Source of the DNA: Streptomyces tendae
Lineage (GTDB): Bacteria; Actinomycetota; Actinomycetes; Streptomycetales; Streptomycetaceae
DNA length: 64,000 nucleotides
Direction of reading: 5' to 3'
Assembly (NCBI RefSeq): GCF_008632955.1
Contig: NZ_CP043959.1
Coordinates: forward strand, 5,828,001-5,892,000
Numbering within the stretch: position 1 is the stretch's first letter; the number at the start of each line of letters is the position of its first letter. The translations under genes were made by a program, and so were the position numbers. The notes below the pieces were generated by a model, which saw nothing but the letters and a program-made list of their open reading frames with translations, was not told the DNA's origin and ran no database searches. This document shows positions 34,479-43,238 of this stretch, one piece after another.

Positions 34479-35902
34479 CCGCCGAACGTACCGTGCCCTC
34501 CCCCGGTGTCCCGCCGCGGGAGCACGGATCCTCGCCCGTGTCCGTCATGCCGCCGCGCGCCGGCGACACCGGTCCCCGGCTGCCCGCCACGCGGCCCCCG
34601 GACCGCCCCGACTCCCCGGTCCCCCTGCTGTTCGCGGACGGCGCGGCGGCCCTGCTCGCCGGATGGGCGGCCGCCGGGTTCTCGCCGTTGCTCCTCGCTC
34701 TGCTGGCCGGGTCCTCGCTCCTGCTGCTGCGTCAGCGCGGTGAGCGGCCCGCGCTCCCGGCGCTGCTCGACGAACTGCCCGCGGTGTGCGGGCGCGTGGC
34801 GGTGGCCTGGCTGGCGACGGCCGCCCTGTGGGCGGCGCTCCGGCCCGAGGAGGCGCTGTCCGCCGGCACCGTGCTCGCGGGGCTGGCCGTGCAGGCGGCG
34901 GCGGGCGGCGGGCTGCGCGCGCTGGTGCACCGGAGGCGGCGCGCGGCGCTGCTGCGGCACCCGCGGGCGGCACTCGTGATCGGTCCGGCGGCGACCGCGC
35001 AGCGCGTGGCCGCCGCCGTGCTGCGCCACCCCCGGTGCGGGGTGCGGCCGGTGGGCGTCGTCGCCGCGCAGGGGGACGGCGGTGACGGAGGCGTCCCGGT
35101 ACTGCGCACGGACGAGGAGGTCGAACGGGCGGTCATCCAGAACGGGGTACGCGCGGTCGTCGCCGTCCATCCGTCGGTGCGCTCCGAACAGGGCGCGCTG
35201 CTGCGGTCGTTGGCCGCGTCCGGATGCACGGTGTGGGAGGTGGACGCGGAGCCCGCGCCGTACCCGGCGGGGGAGCGGCTGGCCGGGTTCTCCTGCCGGC
35301 GTCTCGACCTCGCGCCGGTCCGCGGCGGCGGCGCCGGCAAGCGGGTGCTCGACATCCTGGTGTCGGGGACGCTGCTGACGCTGGTCAGTCCGCTGCTGCT
35401 GGTGTGCGCGGTGACGCTGCGGCTCACCGACGGACCCGGGGTGGTGTTCCGTCAGGAGCGCATCGGCCGGGACGGGAAGCCGTTCACGCTGCTGAAGTTC
35501 CGCACCCACCGCCCGGTCGACGAGCACGAGTCGGCGACCCGGTGGAGCGTGGCCAACGAGCACGAGATGCGCCGGTTCTGCCGGATGCTGCGCCGCACCT
35601 CGCTGGACGAGCTGCTCCAGCTGTGGAACGTGCTGCGCGGCGACATGAGCCTGGTCGGCCCGCGGCCCGAACGCCCCTACTTCGTGGCCCAGTTCAGCGA
35701 GACGTACCCGGGTTACGCGACCCGCCACCGGATGCGCGCCGGGATCACCGGGCTCGCGCAGGTGCACGGGCTGCGCGGCGACACCTCGATCGAGGACCGC
35801 GCCCGCTTCGACAACGCCTACATCGACGACTGGTCGCTGTGGCAGGACGTCTGCATCCTGCTGCGCACGGCGGCCACGCTGGTCCGTCCGACGGGGAGCT
35901 GA
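34475..35902 (+). CDS. Polyprenyl-phosphate sugar-1-phosphate transferase (priming enzyme)
   Basis: A 475-residue protein of the WbaP/WcaJ type. N-terminal TM helices, a central Rossmann-like domain (AALVIGPAATAQRV), a re-entrant/TM helix near residue 300 and the C-terminal catalytic domain. The catalytic domain shows FRQERIGRDGKPFTLLKFRT, TSLDELLQLWNVLRGDMSLVGPRPE and GITGLAQVHGLRGDT, all hallmarks of the bacterial sugar transferase family. It links the first sugar-phosphate to undecaprenyl phosphate and so starts the repeat unit. GTG start overlaps the previous stop by 4 bp. Confidence 0.88.
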   Translation: MTAERTVPSPGVPPREHGSSPVSVMPPRAGDTGPRLPATRPPDRPDSPVPLLFADGAAALLAGWAAAGFSPLLLALLAGSSLLLLRQRGERPALPALLDELPAVCGRVAVAWLATAALWAALRPEEALSAGTVLAGLAVQAAAGGGLRALVHRRRRAALLRHPRAALVIGPAATAQRVAAAVLRHPRCGVRPVGVVAAQGDGGDGGVPVLRTDEEVERAVIQNGVRAVVAVHPSVRSEQGALLRSLAASGCTVWEVDAEPAPYPAGERLAGFSCRRLDLAPVRGGGAGKRVLDILVSGTLLTLVSPLLLVCAVTLRLTDGPGVVFRQERIGRDGKPFTLLKFRTHRPVDEHESATRWSVANEHEMRRFCRMLRRTSLDELLQLWNVLRGDMSLVGPRPERPYFVAQFSETYPGYATRHRMRAGITGLAQVHGLRGDTSIEDRARFDNAYIDDWSLWQDVCILLRTAATLVRPTGS

Positions 35903-35908
35903 CGCCAG

Positions 35909-37252
35909 GTGAGCCACGTCCCCGTCCCCCTGCCGCGCCGGGCGGCCGGCCTGGTGCCGGTGCTGCCGCTGGTGGCGGTGGTCGCGCTGCTGGCCCTGCC
36001 GCCCACGGGGGACGGCGCTGGGCCCGCCGACGTGGTGTCCGCGCTGGTCGTCGGCAGTTGCGTGATCCGTCTGCTGCGGGAGCGGCGCCGCCCGCTGTCG
36101 CCGCGCGCGGCCGTGGTGCTGGGACTGCCGGTGGTGGGGCTCGCGGTCGCCGCCATGGGGGCGGCCTCGCCCGCGGCGGGGCTCGGCGGCATGGCCCGCT
36201 ACCTGCAGGTCTTCGTGCTGGTCCCGGCGGCCGTGCTGGTGCTGCTGCGCGGCCGGGCCGACTTCCGGGTGCTGGCCTGGTCGTTCGTGGGACTCGCGCT
36301 GTGGCAGGGGACGGTGGGCGTGCACCAGTACGTCACCGGGACCGGCGCCTCCTACCAGGGCGAGACCGTGCGCGCGGTCGGCACCTTCGGGGCGCAGGAC
36401 GTGATGGGCATGGCCACGGCGGTGGCGCTCGGCGTGGTCTGCGCGGCCGGGCTGGCGCTGGGCCGGACGCCGCGGTGGCAGCGGGCCCTGGCCGCCGGGT
36501 GCGCGGTCGTGCTGCTGCTGCCGCTGGCGGTGTCCTTCAGCCGGGGCGCCTGGATCGCGACGGCGCTGACCTGCACGGTGCAGCTGGCGCTCGCTGGGAT
36601 GCGGCGGGCGCTGAAGGTGGGGGCGGCCGTGGTCGCCGCGGGGGTGATCCTCGTGGGTGGCTTCGGGGTCGGTACGGCGATGCTGCAGGAGCGGATCGAC
36701 AGCATCACGCAGGTGGCCGACGCCCCGGACCAGTCCGTCGTGGACCGGTACACGCTGTGGGCGTCGGCCACCGGCATGTGGCGCGACCACCCGCTGACCG
36801 GCGTGGGCCTGAAGAACTTCCCCGAGTACCGCGACGGGCACGCCACGCTGGCGCTGTCGTCGGGCAGCGACATCGAGGGGGCCGGCGAGACCTTCCACAA
36901 GCAGGCGTTGCTCTCCCCGCACAGCATGTACCTGCTGGTGCTCAGCGAGCAGGGCCTGATCGGCTTCTGCGCGCTGGTCGGGAGCTGGCTGGCGCTGCTG
37001 GTGTGCGCGGGGCGCGGCCTGCTGCGGGTGCGCCGCGACGGGCGCGGCCTCGACTGCGCGCTGATCGCCTGCGGCCTGCTGCTGTGGCAGCTCACCGACT
37101 TCGTGTACGGCGACATCGGCGGCCCCTCGACCGTGCTGACCGGGGTCGCCCTCGGCCTGACGGCGTGGTGGGGGCTCGCCCCGGACGACCGGGCGGACGC
37201 GGTCCGCCCGCACGCCGTGCCGGGCCGGGTGGAGGAGGCCGTGACCCGATGA
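35909..37252 (+). CDS. O-antigen ligase/polymerase-like membrane protein (Wzy type)
   Basis: A 447-residue integral membrane protein with about ten TM helices and a large extracytoplasmic loop (residues about 235-330) ending in HSMYLLVLSEQGLIG. The motif SRGAWIA near residue 211 and the H-S-x-Y/L-L-E-G region fit the WaaL/Wzy superfamily, which polymerises or ligates lipid-linked glycans outside the membrane. GTG start 35909 lies 6 bp after the priming transferase. Its stop overlaps the next ATG. Polymerase is more likely than ligase, as there is no lipopolysaccharide here. Confidence 0.8.
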   Translation: MSHVPVPLPRRAAGLVPVLPLVAVVALLALPPTGDGAGPADVVSALVVGSCVIRLLRERRRPLSPRAAVVLGLPVVGLAVAAMGAASPAAGLGGMARYLQVFVLVPAAVLVLLRGRADFRVLAWSFVGLALWQGTVGVHQYVTGTGASYQGETVRAVGTFGAQDVMGMATAVALGVVCAAGLALGRTPRWQRALAAGCAVVLLLPLAVSFSRGAWIATALTCTVQLALAGMRRALKVGAAVVAAGVILVGGFGVGTAMLQERIDSITQVADAPDQSVVDRYTLWASATGMWRDHPLTGVGLKNFPEYRDGHATLALSSGSDIEGAGETFHKQALLSPHSMYLLVLSEQGLIGFCALVGSWLALLVCAGRGLLRVRRDGRGLDCALIACGLLLWQLTDFVYGDIGGPSTVLTGVALGLTAWWGLAPDDRADAVRPHAVPGRVEEAVTR

Positions 37253-39126
37253 CGTCCCTCCCCGCCCAGCCGACCGGTACGCCCCGCGCCGGCGCCCCGC
37301 CGTCCGTCGCGCTCCCCGGCTCCGCCATGACCGAGACACCCCTGACGACCGATGCTCCCGGCGGCGGGGTCCGCGTGGCCGCGGGCGCCCTGGCCCGCAC
37401 GGACGCGGGCGACGGGTCCGGCCCCGCCCGCGCGAAGGCCCGCACCGCCGAGATGCCGGCGCGCACCGCCGCCGACGACTCCGGCCGCACCCCTGGCGAC
37501 CGCACCGGTGACGGTGCGAAGGACGCCGGTGAATCCGGAACCTCGCGCCGGTTCCTCGCCCGGGCCGCACTGGTCACCGCGGTGCTGTCCATCGCGGGGT
37601 CGCTGCTCGGACTGGTGCGCGACCAGTCGCTGGCCCGGCTGTTCGGCGCGGGAAGCGACACGGACGCGTTCCTCGTCGCGTGGACCGTGCCGGAGATCGC
37701 GGCCACGCTGCTGATCGAGGACGGTCTGGCGATCGCGCTGATCCCGGCGTTCAGCATGGCGCTGGCCCGGCGCGCCCGGGGCGTCCCCGGCGACCCGGTG
37801 CGCGAGCTGGTGCGGGCCACCCTGCCGCGGCTGTGCCTGGCGTTCACCGCGGTGGCCGCGCTGGTCGCCGCCGGGGCGCCGTACCTGGTGCGGGTGCTCG
37901 CGCCCGGGCTGCCCGACCCGGGGCTCGCCGTCGACTGCACCCGGCTCACCGCGCTCAGCCTGCTGGCCTTCGGCCTCGCCGGGTACTGCAGCGCCGCGCT
38001 GCGGGCACACCGCCGCTTCCTCGCCCCGGCGGCGATCTACGTGGCGTACAACACCGGGATCATCGCCTCGATGTTCGCCTTCGGCGACGGGTGGGGGGTG
38101 CGCGCCGCCGCGGCCGGGGTCGCGGTGGGCGGCTGCCTGATGGTGGCGGTGCAACTGCCGTCGCTGTGGCGGCAGCTCGCCTCCCGCACCCCCGCGCCCG
38201 CCGCCGCGGTGGCCGACGCGGCGGACGAGGAGCGGCCAGTGCGGCTGGCCCTGATCGCCGCCGTGCTGCTGTTCGCGCTGTGCCGCCAGTCGCAGGTCCT
38301 GGTCGAGCGTTTCCTGGCGTCCTCGCTGCCCGCCGGTGCCATCTCGCACCTGAACTACGCGCAGAAGGTCGCCCAGATCCCGATGACGCTGTCGCTGATG
38401 GTGTGCACCGTCACCTTCCCGGTGGTGGCGCGGGCACTCGCCGACGGCGACACCGCGCGGGCCCGCGCCCGGGTGCAGCGGGACCTGGTGCTGGCGTCCT
38501 GCGTGGTGCTGCTGGGCATGTGCGCGGTGGTCTCCTGCGCCCCGCAGATGATCGGGCTGCTCTTCCAGCGTGGTGCGTTCACCGCGTCCGACACCGCCGC
38601 GACGGCGGACGTGATGCGCGTGTACGCGCTCGGTCTGCTCGGACAGACGCTGGTGGGCTCCCTGGTCCGCTGTTACTTCTCGGCGGGCCGCGCCCGCTGG
38701 TACCCGCTCGGCGTGATGGCCGTCGGCATCGTCGCCACGTCCCTGATCGGCGCGGTGACGGTGGGCCGCTGGGGGGTCGCCGGGATCGCCGCCGCGAACG
38801 CGGCCGGCATCACCGTCACGGCCGCCCTGCTGCTGGCGGGCCTGCGCACCGACCGTGCCGGGGACGTCCCGGGCGTCTCGGTGGGCGTGCGCCGGGTCCT
38901 CGCCGACCTCGCCCGGCCGGTCCTCGCGTCCGTCCTGGCCGTCGCGGCCGGGGTGTTCGCGGCGAGCCGCTTCACCTCGCCCGTGGCGGCGCTCGCGGCC
39001 GGCTGTCTCACCGTCACCGCCGTCTTCGTCCCGATCGTCCTGTCCGCCCTGGGCGTGGGCGCCGCGTCCGCCCGGCGCTCCGTCCGCTCCGTCACACGAA
39101 GGCTCACACATGGCCGCACCCGTTGA
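37249..39126 (+). CDS. MurJ/Wzx-like lipid-linked glycan flippase
   Basis: A 625-residue protein with a disordered Ala/Arg/Gly-rich N terminus (residues 1 to about 100) and then about 14 TM helices. MVF/MurJ sequence is seen in SIAGSLLGLVRDQSLARLFGAGSDTDAFLVAW and GAISHLNYAQKVAQIP. MurJ flips lipid II; relatives within polysaccharide clusters flip undecaprenyl-linked repeat units. The neighbours suggest the second role. ATG overlaps the polymerase stop (ATGA), and the 3' end overlaps the deacetylase gene by 17 bp. The long soluble N terminus is uncommon. Confidence 0.82.
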   Translation: MTSLPAQPTGTPRAGAPPSVALPGSAMTETPLTTDAPGGGVRVAAGALARTDAGDGSGPARAKARTAEMPARTAADDSGRTPGDRTGDGAKDAGESGTSRRFLARAALVTAVLSIAGSLLGLVRDQSLARLFGAGSDTDAFLVAWTVPEIAATLLIEDGLAIALIPAFSMALARRARGVPGDPVRELVRATLPRLCLAFTAVAALVAAGAPYLVRVLAPGLPDPGLAVDCTRLTALSLLAFGLAGYCSAALRAHRRFLAPAAIYVAYNTGIIASMFAFGDGWGVRAAAAGVAVGGCLMVAVQLPSLWRQLASRTPAPAAAVADAADEERPVRLALIAAVLLFALCRQSQVLVERFLASSLPAGAISHLNYAQKVAQIPMTLSLMVCTVTFPVVARALADGDTARARARVQRDLVLASCVVLLGMCAVVSCAPQMIGLLFQRGAFTASDTAATADVMRVYALGLLGQTLVGSLVRCYFSAGRARWYPLGVMAVGIVATSLIGAVTVGRWGVAGIAAANAAGITVTAALLLAGLRTDRAGDVPGVSVGVRRVLADLARPVLASVLAVAAGVFAASRFTSPVAALAAGCLTVTAVFVPIVLSALGVGAASARRSVRSVTRRLTHGRTR

Positions 39127-39877
39127 TTCCCCGCTCGCCGACCGGCCCCCGGCGGCCTCCCGCCCGGCGCCCGTCCCCTGGGTGGCGATGTACCACTCGG
39201 TGGGCGACTGCTCGGACGACCCGTACCGTGTCACCGTCACGCCGCAGCGGCTGGAGCACCAGCTCACCTGGCTGCGGCGGCGCGGGCTGCGGGGCGTGTC
39301 CGTGGCGGAGCTGCTCGACGCGCGCGCCCGGGGCGAGGGGCGGGACCTGGTCGGTCTGACCTTCGACGACGGTTACACCGACTTCCTCACCGGCGCGCTG
39401 CCGCTGCTGCGCCGCTTCCGGTTCGGCGCCACCCTCTTCGTGCTGCCGGGCCGGCTCGGCGGCGACAACGCCTGGGACCCGCTCGGTCCGCGCAAGCCGC
39501 TGCTCACCGCGGACGGCATCCGGCGCGCCGCCGGGGAGGGCGTGGAGATCGGCTCGCACGGGCTGACCCACGTCGACCTCACCCGCGCCGACGACGCCCT
39601 GCTCACCACCGAGGTGACGGAGAGCCGCGCCCGGCTCGCGGAGCTGACCGGCGCCCCGGTGGACGGCTTCTGCTACCCGTACGGCACGGTCGACGCGCGT
39701 GCCGTCGAGGCCGTGCGCAGGGCCGGCTACCGGTACGCCTGCGCCATCGACCCCGGTCCGCTGACCGGGCCGCACGCCCTGCCGCGCGCGCACGTCGGGC
39801 AGAGCGACACGGCGTGGCGGCTGCATCTGAAGCTGCGGCTGCACCGGTGGCGCAGGCGTCCGGTGGAGGGCGTGTGA
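39110..39877 (+). CDS. Polysaccharide deacetylase (NodB domain)
   Basis: A 255-residue protein without obvious signal peptide. NodB motifs: TFDDGYTDF near residue 84 (catalytic and metal-binding Asp pair), SHGLTHVDL near 146 (metal His), CYPYGT near 188. It would remove N-acetyl groups from a hexosamine-containing glycan or be an inactive binder; the zinc triad looks complete. The lack of a signal suggests action on the cytoplasmic lipid-linked unit. It overlaps the flippase and is one base from the next glycosyltransferase, so all three are co-translated. Confidence 0.85.
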   Translation: MAAPVDSPLADRPPAASRPAPVPWVAMYHSVGDCSDDPYRVTVTPQRLEHQLTWLRRRGLRGVSVAELLDARARGEGRDLVGLTFDDGYTDFLTGALPLLRRFRFGATLFVLPGRLGGDNAWDPLGPRKPLLTADGIRRAAGEGVEIGSHGLTHVDLTRADDALLTTEVTESRARLAELTGAPVDGFCYPYGTVDARAVEAVRRAGYRYACAIDPGPLTGPHALPRAHVGQSDTAWRLHLKLRLHRWRRRPVEGV

Positions 39878-39878
39878 G

Positions 39879-41015
39879 ATGAGGGCGCTGCACATCATTA
39901 CCGGACTCGGCGTGGGCGGTGCCGAGCAGCAGCTGCGGCTGCTGCTGCGTCATCTGCCGGTCGACTGCGACGTGGTGACGCTCACCAACCCCGGCCCGGT
40001 CGCCGACGGCCTGCGCTCCGACGGGGTGCGCGTGCTGCACCTGGGCATGGCGGGCAACCGCGACGTCGGCGTGCTCCCGCGGCTGGTCCGGGTGATCCGC
40101 TCCGGCGGCTACGACCTGGTCCACACCCACCTGTACCGGGCCTGCGTCTACGGGAGGCCCGCCGCCCGGGTGGCGGGCGTGCGGGCGGTGGTGGCCACCG
40201 AGCACTCGCTGGGCGACTCCCAGATGGAGGGCCGCGCGCTGACGCGGGGCGTGCGCGCGCTGTACCTGGCGAGCGAGCGACTCGGCTCGGCGACGGTCGC
40301 CGTCTCCCCCACGGTGGCCGACCGGCTGAAGCGCTGGGGCGTGCCCGCGCCGCGCATCGAGGTGGTGCCGAACGGCATCGAGACGGACCGCTTCCGCTTC
40401 GACCCGGAACGGCGGGAACGCACCCGCCGGCGGCTCGGCCTGCCGGGCGGCGCGTTCGTCGTCGGCGGGGTGGGCCGGCTGGCCCGGGGCAAGCGGTTCG
40501 ACGTGCTGGTGCGGGCCCTGGCCCGGCTGCCGGAGGACCACTGGCTGCTGCTGGTGGGCGGCGGCCCCGAGGAGCACGTGCTGCGCCGTACCGCGCACGA
40601 GGCGGGGGTGTCCGGGCGGGTGCTGTTCACCGGTGAGCGTCCCGCCGTGCCCGACGGCTCCCCCGGCCCCGACCTGCCCTCGCTCACCTCCGCGATGGAC
40701 CTCTTCGCCTCCCCCTCCACCGAGGAGGCGTTCGGCCTGGCGGCGGTGGAGGCCCTGGCCGCCGGGCTGCCCGTGCTCTACGGCTCCTGCCCGGCGATCG
40801 AGGACCTGCCGCCGGCCGCCTCGGCCGGTGCCCGGCGGGTGCGCGGCGGCCCGGAGGCGTACGCCCGCGCGATCGCCGAGGTCCGCGCGGCGGGCCCGGC
40901 CCCGCGCACGGCCGCCGAGGCCGCCCGCCACTACAGCATCACCCGCAGCACAGCCCGCCTCATGGACGTCTACACGGCCGCCGTCACCGGACCGTCGCCG
41001 TCCCCCGCACCCTAA
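39879..41015 (+). CDS. GT4-like glycosyltransferase (second of cluster)
   Basis: A 378-residue GT-B enzyme. N-terminal HIITGLGVGGAEQQLRLLL, then LVHTHLYRACVYGR; donor half with VVPNGIETDRFRF, GVGRLARGKRFDVLV, LVGGGPEEHVL and the acidic pair in SPSTEEAFGLAAVEALA. Together with the enzyme at 33234 it probably builds a short repeat unit. ATG 39879 directly follows the previous stop with one base between. Donor and acceptor sugars cannot be deduced. Confidence 0.87.
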   Translation: MRALHIITGLGVGGAEQQLRLLLRHLPVDCDVVTLTNPGPVADGLRSDGVRVLHLGMAGNRDVGVLPRLVRVIRSGGYDLVHTHLYRACVYGRPAARVAGVRAVVATEHSLGDSQMEGRALTRGVRALYLASERLGSATVAVSPTVADRLKRWGVPAPRIEVVPNGIETDRFRFDPERRERTRRRLGLPGGAFVVGGVGRLARGKRFDVLVRALARLPEDHWLLLVGGGPEEHVLRRTAHEAGVSGRVLFTGERPAVPDGSPGPDLPSLTSAMDLFASPSTEEAFGLAAVEALAAGLPVLYGSCPAIEDLPPAASAGARRVRGGPEAYARAIAEVRAAGPAPRTAAEAARHYSITRSTARLMDVYTAAVTGPSPSPAP

Positions 41016-41030
41016 GGAAGCAAGTCCCTC

Positions 41031-41681
41031 ATGACCGACACCCCGACCCGCCGGCGCCTTCCCTCCCTGGACCGCGTCAGAAAGCTGCCGGCCTGGTCCG
41101 CGCTGGTGGCAGGAACACTCCTCGGCGGTCTCTCCGGCGGCGCGTACGGCCTGCTCACACCGCCGGAGTACACGGCCACCAGTTACGTCGTGGCCGTCCC
41201 CACGGACCAGGCGACCCCGGAGTCCGCGCGCGGCTTCGCGCAGGCCTACGGGCGGGTGGCCACCCAGCTGGCGGTGCTGGGGGACGCGCAGGTGTGGGCC
41301 GGTGTGCCCGTGCGCACGCTGCGCAACAGCGTGCGCACGGCGACCTCGCCGGACGCGCCGATGGTCTCCGTCACCGCCACCTCCGACCGGCCCGGTCTGT
41401 CCGTCGACATGGCGAACGCGGTGGCGCGGGCGCTGACCCGGCACGCGGAGGACACCAAGGACAGCACCCGGGTGCGGCTCGTGCAGTTCTCCCGCGCGGT
41501 GAAGCCGGGCGGACCGGCGTCGGCGTCGGCGGGGGTGACCGCGCTGGTCGGTGCCAGCGCGGGCGGGCTGCTCGGCGGTCTGGCGCTGTTGGCCCGGCCC
41601 CGCCGGGGCGGCCGGGGCGAGGAGCCGGTGCCGGCCGCCTCGGTGCCGGGCCCGGCCACCGCCGCCGACGTGCCGCGGTGA
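41031..41681 (+). CDS. Wzz-like chain-length/polysaccharide co-polymerase protein
   Basis: A 216-residue protein with two TM helices (about residues 21-43 and 165-186) flanking an extracytoplasmic domain. The start of that domain (TPPEYTATSYVVAVP) is typical of Wzz/VpsE-type chain-length regulators. No kinase (BY-kinase) part is attached, so it would act with the Wzy-like protein or an unlinked kinase. A ribosome site AAGGAAGCAAG precedes ATG 41031. It is the last gene of the rightward cluster. Confidence 0.78.
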   Translation: MTDTPTRRRLPSLDRVRKLPAWSALVAGTLLGGLSGGAYGLLTPPEYTATSYVVAVPTDQATPESARGFAQAYGRVATQLAVLGDAQVWAGVPVRTLRNSVRTATSPDAPMVSVTATSDRPGLSVDMANAVARALTRHAEDTKDSTRVRLVQFSRAVKPGGPASASAGVTALVGASAGGLLGGLALLARPRRGGRGEEPVPAASVPGPATAADVPR

Positions 41682-41694
41682 CGGCGGTGAGCCC

Positions 41695-41713
41695 GGCCGG
41701 GACGGTCCCGGCC
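41695..41713. terminator. Hairpin between convergent genes
   Basis: GGCCGGGAC / GTCCCGGCC around one base, between the stops at 41681 and 41714. Confidence 0.5.
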
Positions 41714-43069
41714 CTACCGGGAGCGCGACCACCAGTCGAAGCGCAGGCACAGCTTCCCGCCGAGCCAGTGCTCGACCCAGCGGCCGAGGTCCAGCGGCGA
41801 GCAGTGGTCCGGGAGCGTGGGACCGGCGGGCGGCTCGGTCGGCGCCGGGGTCTGCTGCGGGTCCTCGGGCGTACGGCCGTACAGGGCGGACCGGAAGACG
41901 CGGGAGGCGTCGGGGTTGTCGTCGCACTGCCAGACGCCGTGCGGGCAGTAGTCGGTCACCGTGTGGTAGAGCGGCCGGTGCTGCTGCATCCAGGCGAGCA
42001 TGCGGCGCATGTACTCGGGATTGTCGCCGTTGCGGAAAAGTCCCCACTCGGGATAGGAGATGGGCTTTCCGTGGGCCTTGGCGAAATCGACGTGGGCCTG
42101 AAGTCCGTAAGGCTCCGACACCTGCTCGTCGAAGGACATTCCGGTGGGCTGGTCGTACGAATCCATGCCGATGATGTCGACGGTGTCGTCCCCGGGATAG
42201 CACTGCGTCCACGGAACGGCGTCCCGGCCCCGGTTGGGTGTGAACTCGAACCGGAATCGCTGTCCCGGGACCGCTCGCATGGTGGTGACGATCCGGTTCC
42301 AGTACTTCTTCCAGGACTCCGGGTCGGGACCGCAGCGGTGGGTGTAGGTGACGCCGTTCATCTCCCAGCCGAGCACCAGGACGGTGTCCGGGATCTTCAG
42401 TGCGACGAGCCGTTCGGCGAGGGCGCGGAAGTGGTGGTCGAACTCGCCGGCCGCGGCGCGGCGCAGCAGCCCGCGGACCTCCTCGTCGGAGACGCCCGCC
42501 TCGTTGCGTTCCTGGAGCGGGACGTTGAGGACGAGCATCCGTTTGTCGTCCGCGTTGCGCCAGTCCGCCCACGCGTCGAGGAAGCCGATGTCGCCCTCGA
42601 TGTCCTTCCAGTGGTTGCCCGGCAGGTAGGTGTGGCCCACGCGCAGCTCCGCGCCGCCCAGCCAGCGGCTGAGCTGCTCCATCCGCTGCACGCCGCGGGC
42701 GTCGGAGGCGAGGAAGGCGCCGAAGGGCGGCACCCCCCGGGCGGGGGCGGGCGCGGACGGCGGGGTGAGCGACGGCGGCCTGACCTCGGGCACGTCGGGG
42801 ACGGCGGGCGCGGGGATGCCGGGCAGGGCGACGGTGGGTACGTCGACGGCGGGGGTCGGCACGGCCGACGCGGCGGGCTGCGCGCCCGGTGCGGGCTCCG
42901 GGCCGGCCGCCGGCGTGGGCCGGCCGGTCGGGCCCGGCAGCGCCGCCCCGGTGTCGTCCGCGTGCACCACCCCCGCCGCGGGACCCGCCGCCAGGGCGGC
43001 CGACGCGGCGACCGCCGCCACGCCCATGGCCAGGGCGCGGGACCGGACCCGCCGGTGCTGTGGGGCCAT
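41714..43069 (-). CDS. Secreted GH26-like glycoside hydrolase
   Basis: A 451-residue exported enzyme. Signal peptide to about residue 37, then a Pro/Ala-rich linker to about 115, then a (beta/alpha)8 domain. Candidate catalytic residues are Glu in LVLGWEMNGV (acid/base) and Glu in ISYPEWGLF (nucleophile), with RFEFTPNRG and IIGMDSYDQP between, an arrangement seen in GH26 enzymes (mannanases and relatives). ATG 43069 follows AGAGGAGCAGCCA. Its position beside the polysaccharide cluster suggests it trims or releases that polymer. Substrate not established. Confidence 0.78.
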   Translation of the reverse strand: MAPQHRRVRSRALAMGVAAVAASAALAAGPAAGVVHADDTGAALPGPTGRPTPAAGPEPAPGAQPAASAVPTPAVDVPTVALPGIPAPAVPDVPEVRPPSLTPPSAPAPARGVPPFGAFLASDARGVQRMEQLSRWLGGAELRVGHTYLPGNHWKDIEGDIGFLDAWADWRNADDKRMLVLNVPLQERNEAGVSDEEVRGLLRRAAAGEFDHHFRALAERLVALKIPDTVLVLGWEMNGVTYTHRCGPDPESWKKYWNRIVTTMRAVPGQRFRFEFTPNRGRDAVPWTQCYPGDDTVDIIGMDSYDQPTGMSFDEQVSEPYGLQAHVDFAKAHGKPISYPEWGLFRNGDNPEYMRRMLAWMQQHRPLYHTVTDYCPHGVWQCDDNPDASRVFRSALYGRTPEDPQQTPAPTEPPAGPTLPDHCSPLDLGRWVEHWLGGKLCLRFDWWSRSR

Positions 43070-43238
43070 TGGCTGCTCCTCTTCTCGCTCGCGTCCGCCT
43101 GCTGCCTGATGCCTCGCTGTTGACGAACAGTCATATGAAGTCAGCCATACGAAATACGACAGTGCCACTGTCACTGCGGCTTTCGAGTGCCGTTCTCGCC
43201 CGTGTGGGTGAGGCGGCGCCAGAAGAAAGTGAGAATGC

